NCBI RefSeq assembly: GCF_027105095.1
Contig: NZ_CP114278.1
Coordinates: 248,001-312,000 of the forward strand
From: Brevundimonas vesicularis
GTDB taxonomy: Bacteria > Pseudomonadota > Alphaproteobacteria > Caulobacterales > Caulobacteraceae
Direction of reading: 5' to 3'
Length of the DNA: 64,000 nt
A model generated the notes under the pieces. It was not told the DNA's origin. It did not search any database and saw nothing but the letters and a program-made list of their open reading frames with translations. Both the position numbers and the translations under genes were made by a program. Positions 19,379-26,715 of the stretch are shown piece by piece; within the stretch, counting starts at the first letter, position 1; each line of letters begins with the position of its first letter.

Positions 19379-19993
19379 ATGATCCGCCCGCTCAGCCTGA
19401 CCGCCGCCCTGGCGATCGCGCCCCTGTCCTCGGCCCTGGCCCAGACCCCTCCGCCTGCGCCCTCTCCGGCTTCCGCCGAAGCCGCCGAGGCCCGGATGGA
19501 AGCCGCCGCCGAGGCCTTCGAGGCGCGCATGGAGACCTTTGGCGAACGGGCCGAGGCGATTTCCGAAGACGAGAGCCTGAGCGAGGCCGAACGCGGTCGT
19601 CGCATCGCCGCCCTTTGGTCGGAGTATGCGCCCGACATCGCCGCCTTCACCGCCGAGACCACGAAACACGCGACCGAAATGGCCGCCCAGGCCCTGAAGG
19701 ACATCGACGTCGAGGCCATTGTCGCTGAGGCGCTGAACGACCCCGAGGTCAAACAGGCGATGGAAGAGGGGATGCAGAAGGGCGTCGTCACCGCAGAAGG
19801 CATCGCCCGCAACAGCGCCTGGACCAATCCGACGCCCGAGCAGATGGAGACCTACAGCCTGGTCGCCCAATACGCCCTGGACCAGGCCGCCGACGCCGTC
19901 GTCGAGGACGAAGCGGCCGCCGAGGTTCCCGAAGCGCCCGAGGCCCCGGAAGCGCCCGAACCGCCGGCGCCGCCCGCGCGCCCGGCCGCCTAA
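19379..19993 (+). CDS. Secreted acidic coiled-coil protein (tandem paralogue 2)
   Basis: A 204-residue protein with a signal peptide (MIRPLSLTAALAIAPLSSALA, cleavage before QTPPP). The mature part has a helical Ala/Glu-rich region (about 35-165) related to that of the upstream gene, then a low-complexity tail built of repeated PEAPEAPEAPEPP units ending PPARPAA. A GGGAG ribosome site precedes the ATG. The proline-rich tail could span or lie against the cell wall. Function unknown. An inverted-repeat element follows the gene. Confidence 0.65.
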   Translation: MIRPLSLTAALAIAPLSSALAQTPPPAPSPASAEAAEARMEAAAEAFEARMETFGERAEAISEDESLSEAERGRRIAALWSEYAPDIAAFTAETTKHATEMAAQALKDIDVEAIVAEALNDPEVKQAMEEGMQKGVVTAEGIARNSAWTNPTPEQMETYSLVAQYALDQAADAVVEDEAAAEVPEAPEAPEAPEPPAPPARPAA

Positions 19994-20000
19994 CATCCGC

Positions 20001-20144
20001 GTCTCCTCCCCATGAAATGGGGAGGGGGACCGCGCAGCGGTGGAGGGGCTCTTGTGATCGCGCGGATGCGTATTGGCGGTTAAGAGCCCCTCCGTCACGG
20101 CGCGAAGACGCGCCGCGCACCTCCCCTCGACGTGGGGAGGAGAC
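20001..20144. repeat. Intergenic inverted-repeat element (MITE/REP-like)
   Basis: A 144-bp element bounded by perfect inverted ends GTCTCCTCCCC (20001-20011) and GGGGAGGAGAC (20134-20144). Inside are further matched blocks: GGAGGGGCTCTT near 20042-20053 and its complement AAGAGCCCCTCC near 20083-20094, plus small GCGCAGCG and GCGCCGCGC palindromes. It fills the gap between two plus-strand genes. Similar GGGGAGG-type intergenic repeats are dispersed in Caulobacterales genomes; copy number here cannot be judged from one copy. Confidence 0.75.
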
Positions 20145-20188
20145 AGAGTTCCTTGACCGCGACCGACTAAGCAGCGACATCGCGCCGC

Positions 20189-20821
20189 ATGCCCGCCCTG
20201 CCCGTCGATCCGCACCTCTATTCGACCTTCCTCGGCGTCATGGCGGTGATGGCGATCACGCCCGGCCCGGCCAATCTGTTCGCCGTCGCGACCGGCGTTG
20301 AAAAGGGCCGCGCCTCGGCCCTGATCGGCGTACTGGGCATGAACGCCGCGACGCTGGTGTGGTTCGGCGCGGCGGCCCTGGGTCTGGGCGCCCTGGTCAA
20401 GGCCTTGCCTGCCGCCTTCAAGGTCATCGCCGTTCTGGGCGCGCTCTATGTCGCCTGGCTGGGGATCAAGGCGCTGCGCGGCGCCTTCGCCACCGCCGCC
20501 GATCCCGACGAGGTCGTCGTCAAGAAAGGCCGCAGCGCCCTGATCGACGGGTTCGCCGTCCAGATCGCCAACCCCAAGGCCATCCTGTTCTTCACCGCCG
20601 TCCTGCCGCCATTCATCGACGTGAACCGGCCGGTCGCCCCGCAGATGGCGATGTTCGCCATGGCGGCCATGGGCATGGATATGGTGTCGATGAGCACCTA
20701 CGCCCTGTCCGGCGCCGCCCTGTCGCGCCGCATGCAGCAACCGCGCTTTCGAAAGGGCTTCGGTGTCTTCGTCGGCCTGCTGCTGATGGTCGCCGCGATC
20801 CTGATCGTCCTTAGGCTCTAG
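20189..20821 (+). CDS. LysE/RhtB family amino-acid exporter
   Basis: A 210-residue inner-membrane protein with about six helices. The N-terminal signature LGVMAVMAITPGPANLFAVA, with the TPGP-N motif, and the following GRASALIGVLG are typical of LysE/RhtB exporters. A second typical segment is ANPKAILFFTAVLPPFI. The family exports amino acids such as homoserine, threonine or lysine; the substrate is not predictable here. It begins 45 bp after the inverted-repeat element and stands alone. Confidence 0.88.
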   Translation: MPALPVDPHLYSTFLGVMAVMAITPGPANLFAVATGVEKGRASALIGVLGMNAATLVWFGAAALGLGALVKALPAAFKVIAVLGALYVAWLGIKALRGAFATAADPDEVVVKKGRSALIDGFAVQIANPKAILFFTAVLPPFIDVNRPVAPQMAMFAMAAMGMDMVSMSTYALSGAALSRRMQQPRFRKGFGVFVGLLLMVAAILIVLRL

Positions 20822-20920
20822 ACGCCGCGACGCTTCGTCATACAGTTGTCGGGAACGCCGCCGTTCATGCTCCGTTCAGCCGTCAGCGCGCCCGAATGGG
20901 CGATCAAGGAGTTTGATGTC

Positions 20921-21493
20921 ATGAAAACCCTCCCCTTCAAGACCCTGGCGGTGACCGTCGCCGCCGGTCTGGCCCTGGCGGCCTGCGCCACCGCCACCCC
21001 GTACCAACCCGCAGGCTTCAACGGCCAACGTGGCGGCTATGCCGAGCAGCGCCTGGAGAACAACCGTTTCCGGGTCAGCTTCTCGGGCAATTCGCTGACC
21101 TCGCGCGAACAGGTCGAGCAGTCGCTGCTGCTGCGTTCGGCCGAACTGACGGTCGAGAGCGGCTATGACTGGTTCGCCACCGTCAACCGCGCCACCGACC
21201 GCGACACCCGCTTCGTCGGCACGCCGGACCCGTTCTATTCGGGCTATAACCGCTTCTACAGCCCCTACTGGGGTCCGTCGTGGCGCTACTACCGCAGCGG
21301 CTTCTGGAGCCCGTGGGACCGGTACGGCCCGTGGGGCGTCAATGACTTCGACGTCCGCCAGGTCGACCGCTTCGAGGCCAATGCCGAGATCGTCCTGGGT
21401 CGCGGGCCCAAACCCGCCAACGACCCCAATGCCTTCGACGCCCGCGAGGTTATCCAGAACCTGGGTCCGCAGGTCACCCGCCCGGCGGCCTGA
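20921..21493 (+). CDS. Lipoprotein of the CC0125/CC1285 type
   Basis: A 190-residue protein with a lipoprotein signal (MKTLPFKTLAVTVAAGLALA, lipobox LALAAC with the Cys near residue 23). The ATG at 20921 has an AAGGAG ribosome site; the longer frame upstream is not needed. The segment GYAEQRLENNRFRVSFSGNS and RSAELTVESGYDWF match a Caulobacterales lipoprotein family (CC0125/CC1285 type), as I recall it. The C-terminal half is rich in Tyr, Trp and Arg (YSGYNRFYSPYWGPSWRYY). Function unknown; expected to be anchored in the outer membrane. Confidence 0.75.
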   Translation: MKTLPFKTLAVTVAAGLALAACATATPYQPAGFNGQRGGYAEQRLENNRFRVSFSGNSLTSREQVEQSLLLRSAELTVESGYDWFATVNRATDRDTRFVGTPDPFYSGYNRFYSPYWGPSWRYYRSGFWSPWDRYGPWGVNDFDVRQVDRFEANAEIVLGRGPKPANDPNAFDAREVIQNLGPQVTRPAA

Positions 21494-21498
21494 TGCTG

Positions 21499-21535
21499 AA
21501 AGCCCCTCTCCACGGCGTGGAGAGGGGCTTTTTCT
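21499..21535. terminator. Bidirectional rho-independent terminator
   Basis: A 15-bp perfect stem (21499-21513 with 21517-21531) has a very short loop and T-runs on the plus strand (TTTTTCTTT) and A-rich flank giving Ts on the other. It lies between the lipoprotein gene and the convergent DUF6065-like gene, whose stop is only 2-6 bp away. Confidence 0.85.
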
Positions 21536-21536
21536 T

Positions 21537-22304
21537 TCATCCCACGCGCGGCGACTTCAGCCGGCGCTTGTTGGAGTGGGTCGCGGGCGCCGTGCCCAAG
21601 TCTTCCGGCACCTCGCCCTTGAAATAGTAGCGCTGCCAGGCCTCCTTGGCCGCATCCGGATCGCCGCCGGCCAGACGCTGGTTGAAGTCGGTGCGGGCGC
21701 GGTTCCAGGCCTCGAACTGACCCTTCATCACCGGGTTGGATTCCAGCGTGCGGATGATCGGCTGGAACTGCTCGACCTTCTTGTGCTCGATCAGATTGAT
21801 GAAGCAGAAGGGCTCGCCCTTCTCAAACGTGATCCGCCCCGGCCGGGTGAAGATCCAGTTCATCGTGAAAGGGAAGGGCAGCCAGTCCGTCTCGATCAGG
21901 CCGACCAGAGGCTGGATGCCGTCCTTCACATGGTTGGGCGACCCCGAACACATCATCCCCCAGCCGGGCGGCGTGCGGAACAGATATTGCGGATGCATGG
22001 TCAGCACCCCGCGCGAGAAGTGCGAGGTGACGAAATGGGCCAGATCGTGCTGAGGCCGATCCGGCGTGATGACGATGTCTTCCTGGCGCGGGCCGCCGTT
22101 CCACTCGGCCGAGAAGCCGAACGGGCACAGGATTTCCCACCCCGTGGTGTTGGCCATGTTCAGCGGCAGACAGCGATAGGGGTGGCGGCTGATGAAGGCG
22201 TCCATCCAGTTGCGCGACTGGCGGCCGGGCACCAGGTCCGGCGGCCGGGCCGTCATCGGATAGCATTCCAGTTCCAGCGGGCGCGTGTTGACGTTATCGA
22301 CCAT
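21537..22304 (-). CDS. DUF6065-like protein
   Basis: A 255-residue soluble protein. I place the start at the second ATG (22304) because the AGGAA ribosome site is then 6 bases away; the ATG at 22310 abuts it. The text resembles the DUF6065 family (as recalled): an N-terminal ...LECYPM, then NTTGWEILCPF, ...HFVTSHFSRGVLTMHPQYLFRTPPGWGM and DWLPFPFTMNWIFTRPG. These conserved aromatic and histidine residues look like a small cupin- or oxygenase-like fold, but no reaction is known. It is divergent from the ProX-type gene. Confidence 0.6.
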   Translation of the reverse strand: MVDNVNTRPLELECYPMTARPPDLVPGRQSRNWMDAFISRHPYRCLPLNMANTTGWEILCPFGFSAEWNGGPRQEDIVITPDRPQHDLAHFVTSHFSRGVLTMHPQYLFRTPPGWGMMCSGSPNHVKDGIQPLVGLIETDWLPFPFTMNWIFTRPGRITFEKGEPFCFINLIEHKKVEQFQPIIRTLESNPVMKGQFEAWNRARTDFNQRLAGGDPDAAKEAWQRYYFKGEVPEDLGTAPATHSNKRRLKSPRVG

Positions 22305-22341
22305 GACCATTTCCTAACGCCCGAAACCCGACGGCTCAACC

Positions 22342-22857
22342 ATGACTGACGCACCCGCTTTCGACCGCGAGACCCTGACCGTCTGGCTGAAGGCGAACGG
22401 CGTGGATCACCTCACCCACGACCACCCGGCCGTGTTTCGCGTCGAGGAAGGGCTGGACCTCAAGGCCGACTTGCCCGGCGCCCACACCAAGAACCTGTTC
22501 CTGAAGGATCACAAAGGGCGGCTGTGGCTGATCTCGGCGCGTCAGGACACGGTGATCGACCTGAAGCGCGCGGCGGGGGCGATGGGCTCAGGCCGCCTGT
22601 CGTTCGGCAATGAGACCCTGATGTGGGAAACGCTGGGCGTCCGACCCGGCTCGGTCACGGCGCTGGGCCTGATCAACGACATCGACCGCCGCGTCACCTT
22701 CGTGCTGGACCAGCGCCTTTGGGACGCCGACATCGTCAACTTCCACCCCCTGACCAATACGGCGACCACCGCCCTGGATCAGTCGGCCTTTCGGCGCGTG
22801 ATGACGCTGTTGGAGCGTGAGCCGATCGTGGTGGATTTCGAAGCGATGGGCGCTTGA
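22342..22857 (+). CDS. Prolyl-tRNA editing (YbaK/ProX-type) deacylase
   Basis: A 171-residue YbaK/aminoacyl-tRNA-deacylase domain protein. It matches the free-standing ProXp-ala/PrdX group, which removes alanine wrongly attached to tRNA-Pro. Visible conserved parts are [37 protein letters not shown] with the catalytic-region Lys, and [20 protein letters not shown]. Length is normal. It is a single gene reading away from the DUF6065-like gene with 37 bp between the starts. Confidence 0.87.
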   Translation: MTDAPAFDRETLTVWLKANGVDHLTHDHPAVFRVEEGLDLKADLPGAHTKNLFLKDHKGRLWLISARQDTVIDLKRAAGAMGSGRLSFGNETLMWETLGVRPGSVTALGLINDIDRRVTFVLDQRLWDADIVNFHPLTNTATTALDQSAFRRVMTLLEREPIVVDFEAMGA

Positions 22858-22872
22858 ACCGATTACGCGAAA

Positions 22873-23370
22873 TTACATCTTGGCCAGGCGCGCCCTTCTC
22901 CACGCCGCCCGCACGCCAAGGATCGCAACCGGCAGGGCGAAGATGTTCATATAGCTACCGCCCATTCTGTAGTCGAACAGCCACCGGCCGCAGGTGATTT
23001 CCACCACGAGCCAGGCGAGGACAAAACAGATCGGCCAAATCGTGCGTCCATAGACGATGGCGTAATAGGCCAGGATCACAAATCCCGTCAGCACCCCATG
23101 CACGACCAGACTGGACCAGTCGCCCGTGAAGAGCGCGACAAAGGCCAAGAAGCCGTGAACCATGCCTAAGGGAATAACGGCTGTGCTTCCGCCTTCGATG
23201 CCCTCCGAAAGGCTGCGTTTTGTATCCACGGGCGCGAAGGCGGCCGCCAGAACCCTCCGATCAGTGCCGAGGGCGTTCGACACCACCTCACCAAAGCGCA
23301 ACCTGCGACCGGCAGCGCGCTCCGCCAGCGGCAGCGGCTTTCTGATGGGGCTGTTTTGGTTGTCCAGCAT
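22873..23370 (-). CDS. Hypothetical membrane protein
   Basis: A 165-residue protein with a charged N-terminal region of about 65 residues and then four hydrophobic stretches (around 68-82, 88-103, 110-126 and 138-153). No family is recognised. Base composition is visibly lower in GC than the neighbours. It converges with the ProX-type gene (15 bp gap). Possibly acquired, or a fast-evolving envelope protein. Confidence 0.55.
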   Translation of the reverse strand: MLDNQNSPIRKPLPLAERAAGRRLRFGEVVSNALGTDRRVLAAAFAPVDTKRSLSEGIEGGSTAVIPLGMVHGFLAFVALFTGDWSSLVVHGVLTGFVILAYYAIVYGRTIWPICFVLAWLVVEITCGRWLFDYRMGGSYMNIFALPVAILGVRAAWRRARLAKM

Positions 23371-23720
23371 TCAACCTGAATACGGCAGGCTTGCTTGAAG
23401 ACAGGTTAGCGGCGATGCCAGAGCGGTCGCGCACCTATCCTGTTGGACTGCGGGAATGTTGCGAGGACCGCGGCAGCGTTGCGTTTACACCCTCGTCTTC
23501 GCCGACCGCTTGAACCTTGCCGCACAGGCCCCATCTCGCAAAGTCGGGCACAATGAGGCAGACGAGCGGCGGGGGAAGTCAGACGAATTAGACGAATTAG
23601 ACGGTGTTTTTCATGACCACCGTCTGAAATCCCGGCGCGACCTTTTCCCGGCTTGATGCCGACGCATCCCGACGCCATCTGAACCGTTGAACCTGACCGA
23701 TCTCTGCGCGGACCTCGCCC
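23371..23720. other. 350-bp intergenic region with small repeat and hairpin
   Basis: No convincing gene is seen. It holds two exact tandem copies of AGACGAATT (23581-23589, 23590-23598) and a following AGACGG. The last unit starts an 8-bp inverted repeat, AGACGGTG (23599-23606) with CACCGTCT (23618-23625), with an 11-base loop. The remainder must contain the promoter of the thioredoxin-like gene at 23721, but I find no clear consensus. Confidence 0.5.
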
Positions 23721-24626
23721 ATGACCCTGCTCGACCCGACCCTGACCCCCGACGCCGCCGGCGACCTGATCAAGGAAGGCACCGACGCCTCCTTCATGAC
23801 CGACGTCATCGAGGCGTCGAAACATCAGCCGGTCATCGTCGACTTCTGGGCCACCTGGTGCGGGCCGTGCCGGACCCTGGGCCCGGCGCTGGAGAAGGCC
23901 GTGCGCGCCGCCAAGGGGGCGGTGAAGATGGTCAAGATCGATGTGGACGCCAACCCGGCCTATGCGGGCCAGCTGCGGGTGCAGTCGATCCCGACGGTCT
24001 ACGCCTTCGTCAACGGCCAGCCGATCGATGGCTTCCAGGGCGCCATTCCCGACAGCCAGATCAAGGCCTTCATCGACAAACTGACCGGCGGTCAGGGCGG
24101 CTCGACCGAGACGGCGCAGCTTCTGGAGCTGGGCGAGGAATCGCTGGGCCTGAACGACTTCGGCGGTGCCGCCCAGGCCTTCGCCCACGTCCTGTCGATC
24201 GAGCCCGAGAACGAAAAGGCCATCGCCGGCATGGCGCGGGTCTATCTGGCGGGCGGCGACCCCGAACAGGCGGCCCAGACCATCGCCATGGCGCCGCAGG
24301 ATTCCAAGGAACCGGCGGTCCAGAGCGTGCGCGCCCAGCTGGCCCTGGCCTCTAAAACCCCTTCCGGCGCCTCGGCCGAACTCGAGGCCAAGGTCGCCGC
24401 CGATCCGAACGATCATCAGGCGCGTTTCGACCTGGCCGAGGCCCAGAGCGCGGCCGGCGACTTCAAGGGCGCGGTCGACAATCTGCTGGCCATCATCCAG
24501 GCCGACCGCGAGTGGAACGATCAGGCGGCCCGCAAACAGCTGCTGGTCATCTTCGAGGCGGCGGGCCTGACCTCGGACGTGTCCAAGGATGGTCGTCGCC
24601 GCCTGTCGTCCATTCTGTTTTCGTGA
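23721..24626 (+). CDS. CnoX/YbbN-like thioredoxin-TPR protein
   Basis: A 301-residue protein. The thioredoxin domain (about 20-125) has the active site WATWCGPC with Cys47 and Cys50. It is followed by a helical TPR-like region (about 130-290) with repeats such as SLGLNDFGGAAQAFAHVLSIEPEN and FDLAEAQSAAGDFKGAVDNL. This is the layout of CnoX (YbbN), a chaperone-redoxin that holds and reduces proteins under oxidative stress. E. coli YbbN lacks the first Cys of CxxC, while this one has both, so it should also be redox-active. It heads a likely four-gene cluster. Confidence 0.88.
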   Translation: MTLLDPTLTPDAAGDLIKEGTDASFMTDVIEASKHQPVIVDFWATWCGPCRTLGPALEKAVRAAKGAVKMVKIDVDANPAYAGQLRVQSIPTVYAFVNGQPIDGFQGAIPDSQIKAFIDKLTGGQGGSTETAQLLELGEESLGLNDFGGAAQAFAHVLSIEPENEKAIAGMARVYLAGGDPEQAAQTIAMAPQDSKEPAVQSVRAQLALASKTPSGASAELEAKVAADPNDHQARFDLAEAQSAAGDFKGAVDNLLAIIQADREWNDQAARKQLLVIFEAAGLTSDVSKDGRRRLSSILFS

Positions 24627-24638
24627 TCCAGAACAAGC

Positions 24639-24670
24639 GGGCCTCAAGCAGCGAAAAGCGCGGTAGGCCC
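24639..24670 (+). repeat. Short palindromic intergenic element, copy 1
   Basis: A 32-bp unit: GGGCCT outer arm, CAAGCAGCG, AAA, GCGCGGT and the AGGCCC outer arm. The outer arms are perfect complements and the inner GCG/CGC arms can pair. It ends 1 base before the AGGAGA ribosome site of the Lon-domain gene. Confidence 0.8.
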
Positions 24671-24681
24671 CAGGAGAAGTG

Positions 24682-25338
24682 ATGCCCCAGGGTTACGTTC
24701 GCGCCCTCGACCTGCCCCAGGTGATCCCGGTCTTTCCGCTGGGCGGAACCATCCTGCTGCCGCGCGGACAGCTGCCGCTCAACATCTTCGAGCCGCGCTA
24801 TTTGAACATGGTGGACGACGCCATGGCCGGCGACCGGATCATCGGCCTGGTCCAGCCCAAGGGCGGCACCCCGGCCCTGCCCGGCCTGTCGCCGGTCGGC
24901 TGCGCGGGTCGGATCACCAGTTTCGCCGAGACCTCCGACGGGCGCTATCTGATCACCCTGACCGGCGTGTCGCGCTTCCGCATCGCCGCCGAAATGCCGT
25001 CCAAGACCCCCTATCGCCAGGTCCGAGCGGCGTTCGAGGCCTATGAGGACGATCTGGTCTCCCCGCCCGAGGAGCCGGACTTCGACCGCGACGCCTTCCT
25101 CGATGCCTTGCGCGCCTATATGGCCCACCGGCTGCTGGACATCGATTGGGAGACGGCCGAGACCGCGCCGATGGAGGCCCTGGTCAACAGCCTGTCGATG
25201 GCCCTGCCGTTCGAACCCGCCGAGAAGCAGGCGCTGCTGGAGGCCATGGGCCTGATGCCCCGCGCCGAGGCCCTGACCGCCCTGATGCGCATCGACGCCG
25301 CCGACGGCGGTGACGACGCCGCGCCGTCCATGCAATGA
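24682..25338 (+). CDS. LON N-terminal (substrate-binding) domain protein
   Basis: A 218-residue protein made of the Lon N-domain only, without ATPase or protease parts. The N-terminus VIPVFPLGGTILLPRGQLPLNIFEPRYL is the typical LON domain start, followed by SPVGCAGRITSFAETSDGRYLITLTGVSRFRI. I start at the ATG at 24682, 5 bases after AGGAG; a GTG one codon earlier is too close. Stand-alone LON-domain proteins are common in alphaproteobacteria, always near thioredoxin/Trm112 genes in my experience of the family, but their role is unproven. Confidence 0.85.
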   Translation: MPQGYVRALDLPQVIPVFPLGGTILLPRGQLPLNIFEPRYLNMVDDAMAGDRIIGLVQPKGGTPALPGLSPVGCAGRITSFAETSDGRYLITLTGVSRFRIAAEMPSKTPYRQVRAAFEAYEDDLVSPPEEPDFDRDAFLDALRAYMAHRLLDIDWETAETAPMEALVNSLSMALPFEPAEKQALLEAMGLMPRAEALTALMRIDAADGGDDAAPSMQ

Positions 25339-25339
25339 C

Positions 25340-25369
25340 GGGCTCAAGTAGCGCAAAGCGCGGTAGCCC
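25340..25369 (+). repeat. Short palindromic intergenic element, copy 2
   Basis: A 30-bp unit of the same family. The outer arm is one base shorter on both sides (GGGCT paired with AGCCC), a compensating change that keeps the hairpin. The inner part is CAAGTAGCGCAAAGCGCGGT. It follows the stop of the Lon-domain gene by 1 base. Confidence 0.75.
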
Positions 25370-25380
25370 CCTAAAGAGCT

Positions 25381-25406
25381 CTCAACTAGCGCCAGCGCGA
25401 TAGGCC
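25381..25406 (+). repeat. Short palindromic intergenic element, degenerate copy 3
   Basis: A partly decayed copy: CTCAACTAGCG followed by CCAGCGCGATAGGCC. The right half matches copies 1, 2 and 4, and the left outer arm is lost. It ends 7 bases before the ATG of the Trm112-like gene. Confidence 0.55.
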
Positions 25407-25413
25407 AAGAAAA

Positions 25414-25608
25414 ATGAGTGACGCCTTCAATACGCCCGTGTCCGTCGATCCCCGCCTGCTGGAGGTGCTGGTCTGCCCCGTCACGCGCGGCAAGCTGACC
25501 TACGACCGCGACGCCAACGAGTTGATCTCGGCGGGCGCCAAACTGGCCTATCCGATCCGCGAAGGCGTGCCGATCATGCTGGCCGAGGAAGCGCGTCAGC
25601 TCGACTGA
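25414..25608 (+). CDS. Trm112-family protein
   Basis: A 64-residue protein with the Trm112/YcaR pattern: [19 protein letters not shown], then [28 protein letters not shown]. Only the first cysteine of the CPxC zinc site is present (CPVTRGKL), which is usual in alphaproteobacterial members. The family stabilises methyltransferases in eukaryotes; in bacteria the partner is mostly unknown. It lies between the Lon-domain gene and gshB, each gap holding a short palindromic element. Confidence 0.85.
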   Translation: MSDAFNTPVSVDPRLLEVLVCPVTRGKLTYDRDANELISAGAKLAYPIREGVPIMLAEEARQLD

Positions 25609-25659
25609 CCGCCGCACCGACACCGAACATCCACTGGCCCGGAGCGCGGCGCGCCCAAC

Positions 25660-25691
25660 GGGCCTCAAGTAGCGCAACGCGCGATAGGCCC
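25660..25691 (+). repeat. Short palindromic intergenic element, copy 4
   Basis: A 32-bp unit with outer arms GGGCCT and AGGCCC, inner CAAGTAGCGCAACGCGCGAT. It differs from copy 1 by only four bases. It ends 7 bases before the ATG of gshB. Confidence 0.8.
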
Positions 25692-25698
25692 TAGAACA

Positions 25699-26655
25699 AT
25701 GACCCTCAGAGTCGCCATCCAGATGGACCCGATCGAGGCCGTCGACATCGCCGGGGACACCACCTTCCTAATGGCCGAGACGGCGCAGGCGCGCGGTCAC
25801 AAACAGTGGGTCTATGACTTTCGCACCCTGGCGCTGGAAGAGGGCCGCCTCTACTGCCGCGCCCGCCCGATCACGGTGCGGCGCGAGGTCGGCAACCATG
25901 TCGATTTCGGCGACTGGGAAAAGCTGGATCTGGCCGAGGACGTGGACGTGATCCTGATGCGCCAGGATCCGCCCTTCGACATGGCCTATGTGACCGCCAC
26001 CTATCTGCTGGAGACGGTCCATCCGCGGACCCTGGTGGTCAACGACCCGGCCCAGGTGCGTTCGGCCCCCGAAAAGCTGATGGTCACCGCCTTTCCCGGC
26101 CTGCAACCGCCGACCCTGATCTCGGCCGACCCCGTCGCCCTGGACGCTTTCCACAAGAAGCATGGCGAAGTGGTTTTGAAGCCCCTGCACGGCAATGGCG
26201 GCTCTGGCGTGATCAAGCTGCGCGCCGATGATCCCAACCTGGACGCCCTGATCGAGATCCATGCCGCCGGCAGCCGCGATCCGCTGGTGATCCAGAAGTT
26301 CATCCCCGCCGTGTCCAAGGGCGACAAGCGCATCCTGCTGATCGACGGCGAGCCCGTCGGCGCCATCAACCGCGTGCCGGCGGCGGGGGCAGTGCGCTCG
26401 AACCTGCACGTCGGCGGCACGGCCATGCCGGTCGAACTGACGCCGCGCGACCTGGAGATCTGCGCCGCCATCGGCCCGACGCTGAGGGAACGCGGCCTGA
26501 TCTTCGTCGGCATCGATGTGATCGGCGACTATCTGACCGAGATCAACGTCACCTCCCCCACCGGCGCCCAGCAGTTGAAGGCCTTCACCGGCATCGACGC
26601 CACGGCCCTGATGTGGGACGCCATCGAGGCCAAACGCGCCGCACAGGTTGTGTGA
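25699..26655 (+). CDS. gshB: Glutathione synthetase
   Basis: A 318-residue ATP-grasp ligase that adds glycine to gamma-glutamylcysteine to make glutathione. The N-terminal domain starts [23 protein letters not shown]. The ATP-grasp region shows [37 protein letters not shown] and the metal-binding end [20 protein letters not shown]. Length is normal. It follows the CnoX-like, Lon-domain and Trm112 genes, giving a redox/protein-quality cluster. gshA is not in the window. Confidence 0.96.
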   Translation: MTLRVAIQMDPIEAVDIAGDTTFLMAETAQARGHKQWVYDFRTLALEEGRLYCRARPITVRREVGNHVDFGDWEKLDLAEDVDVILMRQDPPFDMAYVTATYLLETVHPRTLVVNDPAQVRSAPEKLMVTAFPGLQPPTLISADPVALDAFHKKHGEVVLKPLHGNGGSGVIKLRADDPNLDALIEIHAAGSRDPLVIQKFIPAVSKGDKRILLIDGEPVGAINRVPAAGAVRSNLHVGGTAMPVELTPRDLEICAAIGPTLRERGLIFVGIDVIGDYLTEINVTSPTGAQQLKAFTGIDATALMWDAIEAKRAAQVV

Positions 26656-26715
26656 TCGCCACTTGAATTAGATTTCAGTTCATGGTTCGTTCTCCTTCTC
26701 AGGTGGGAGAACGAC

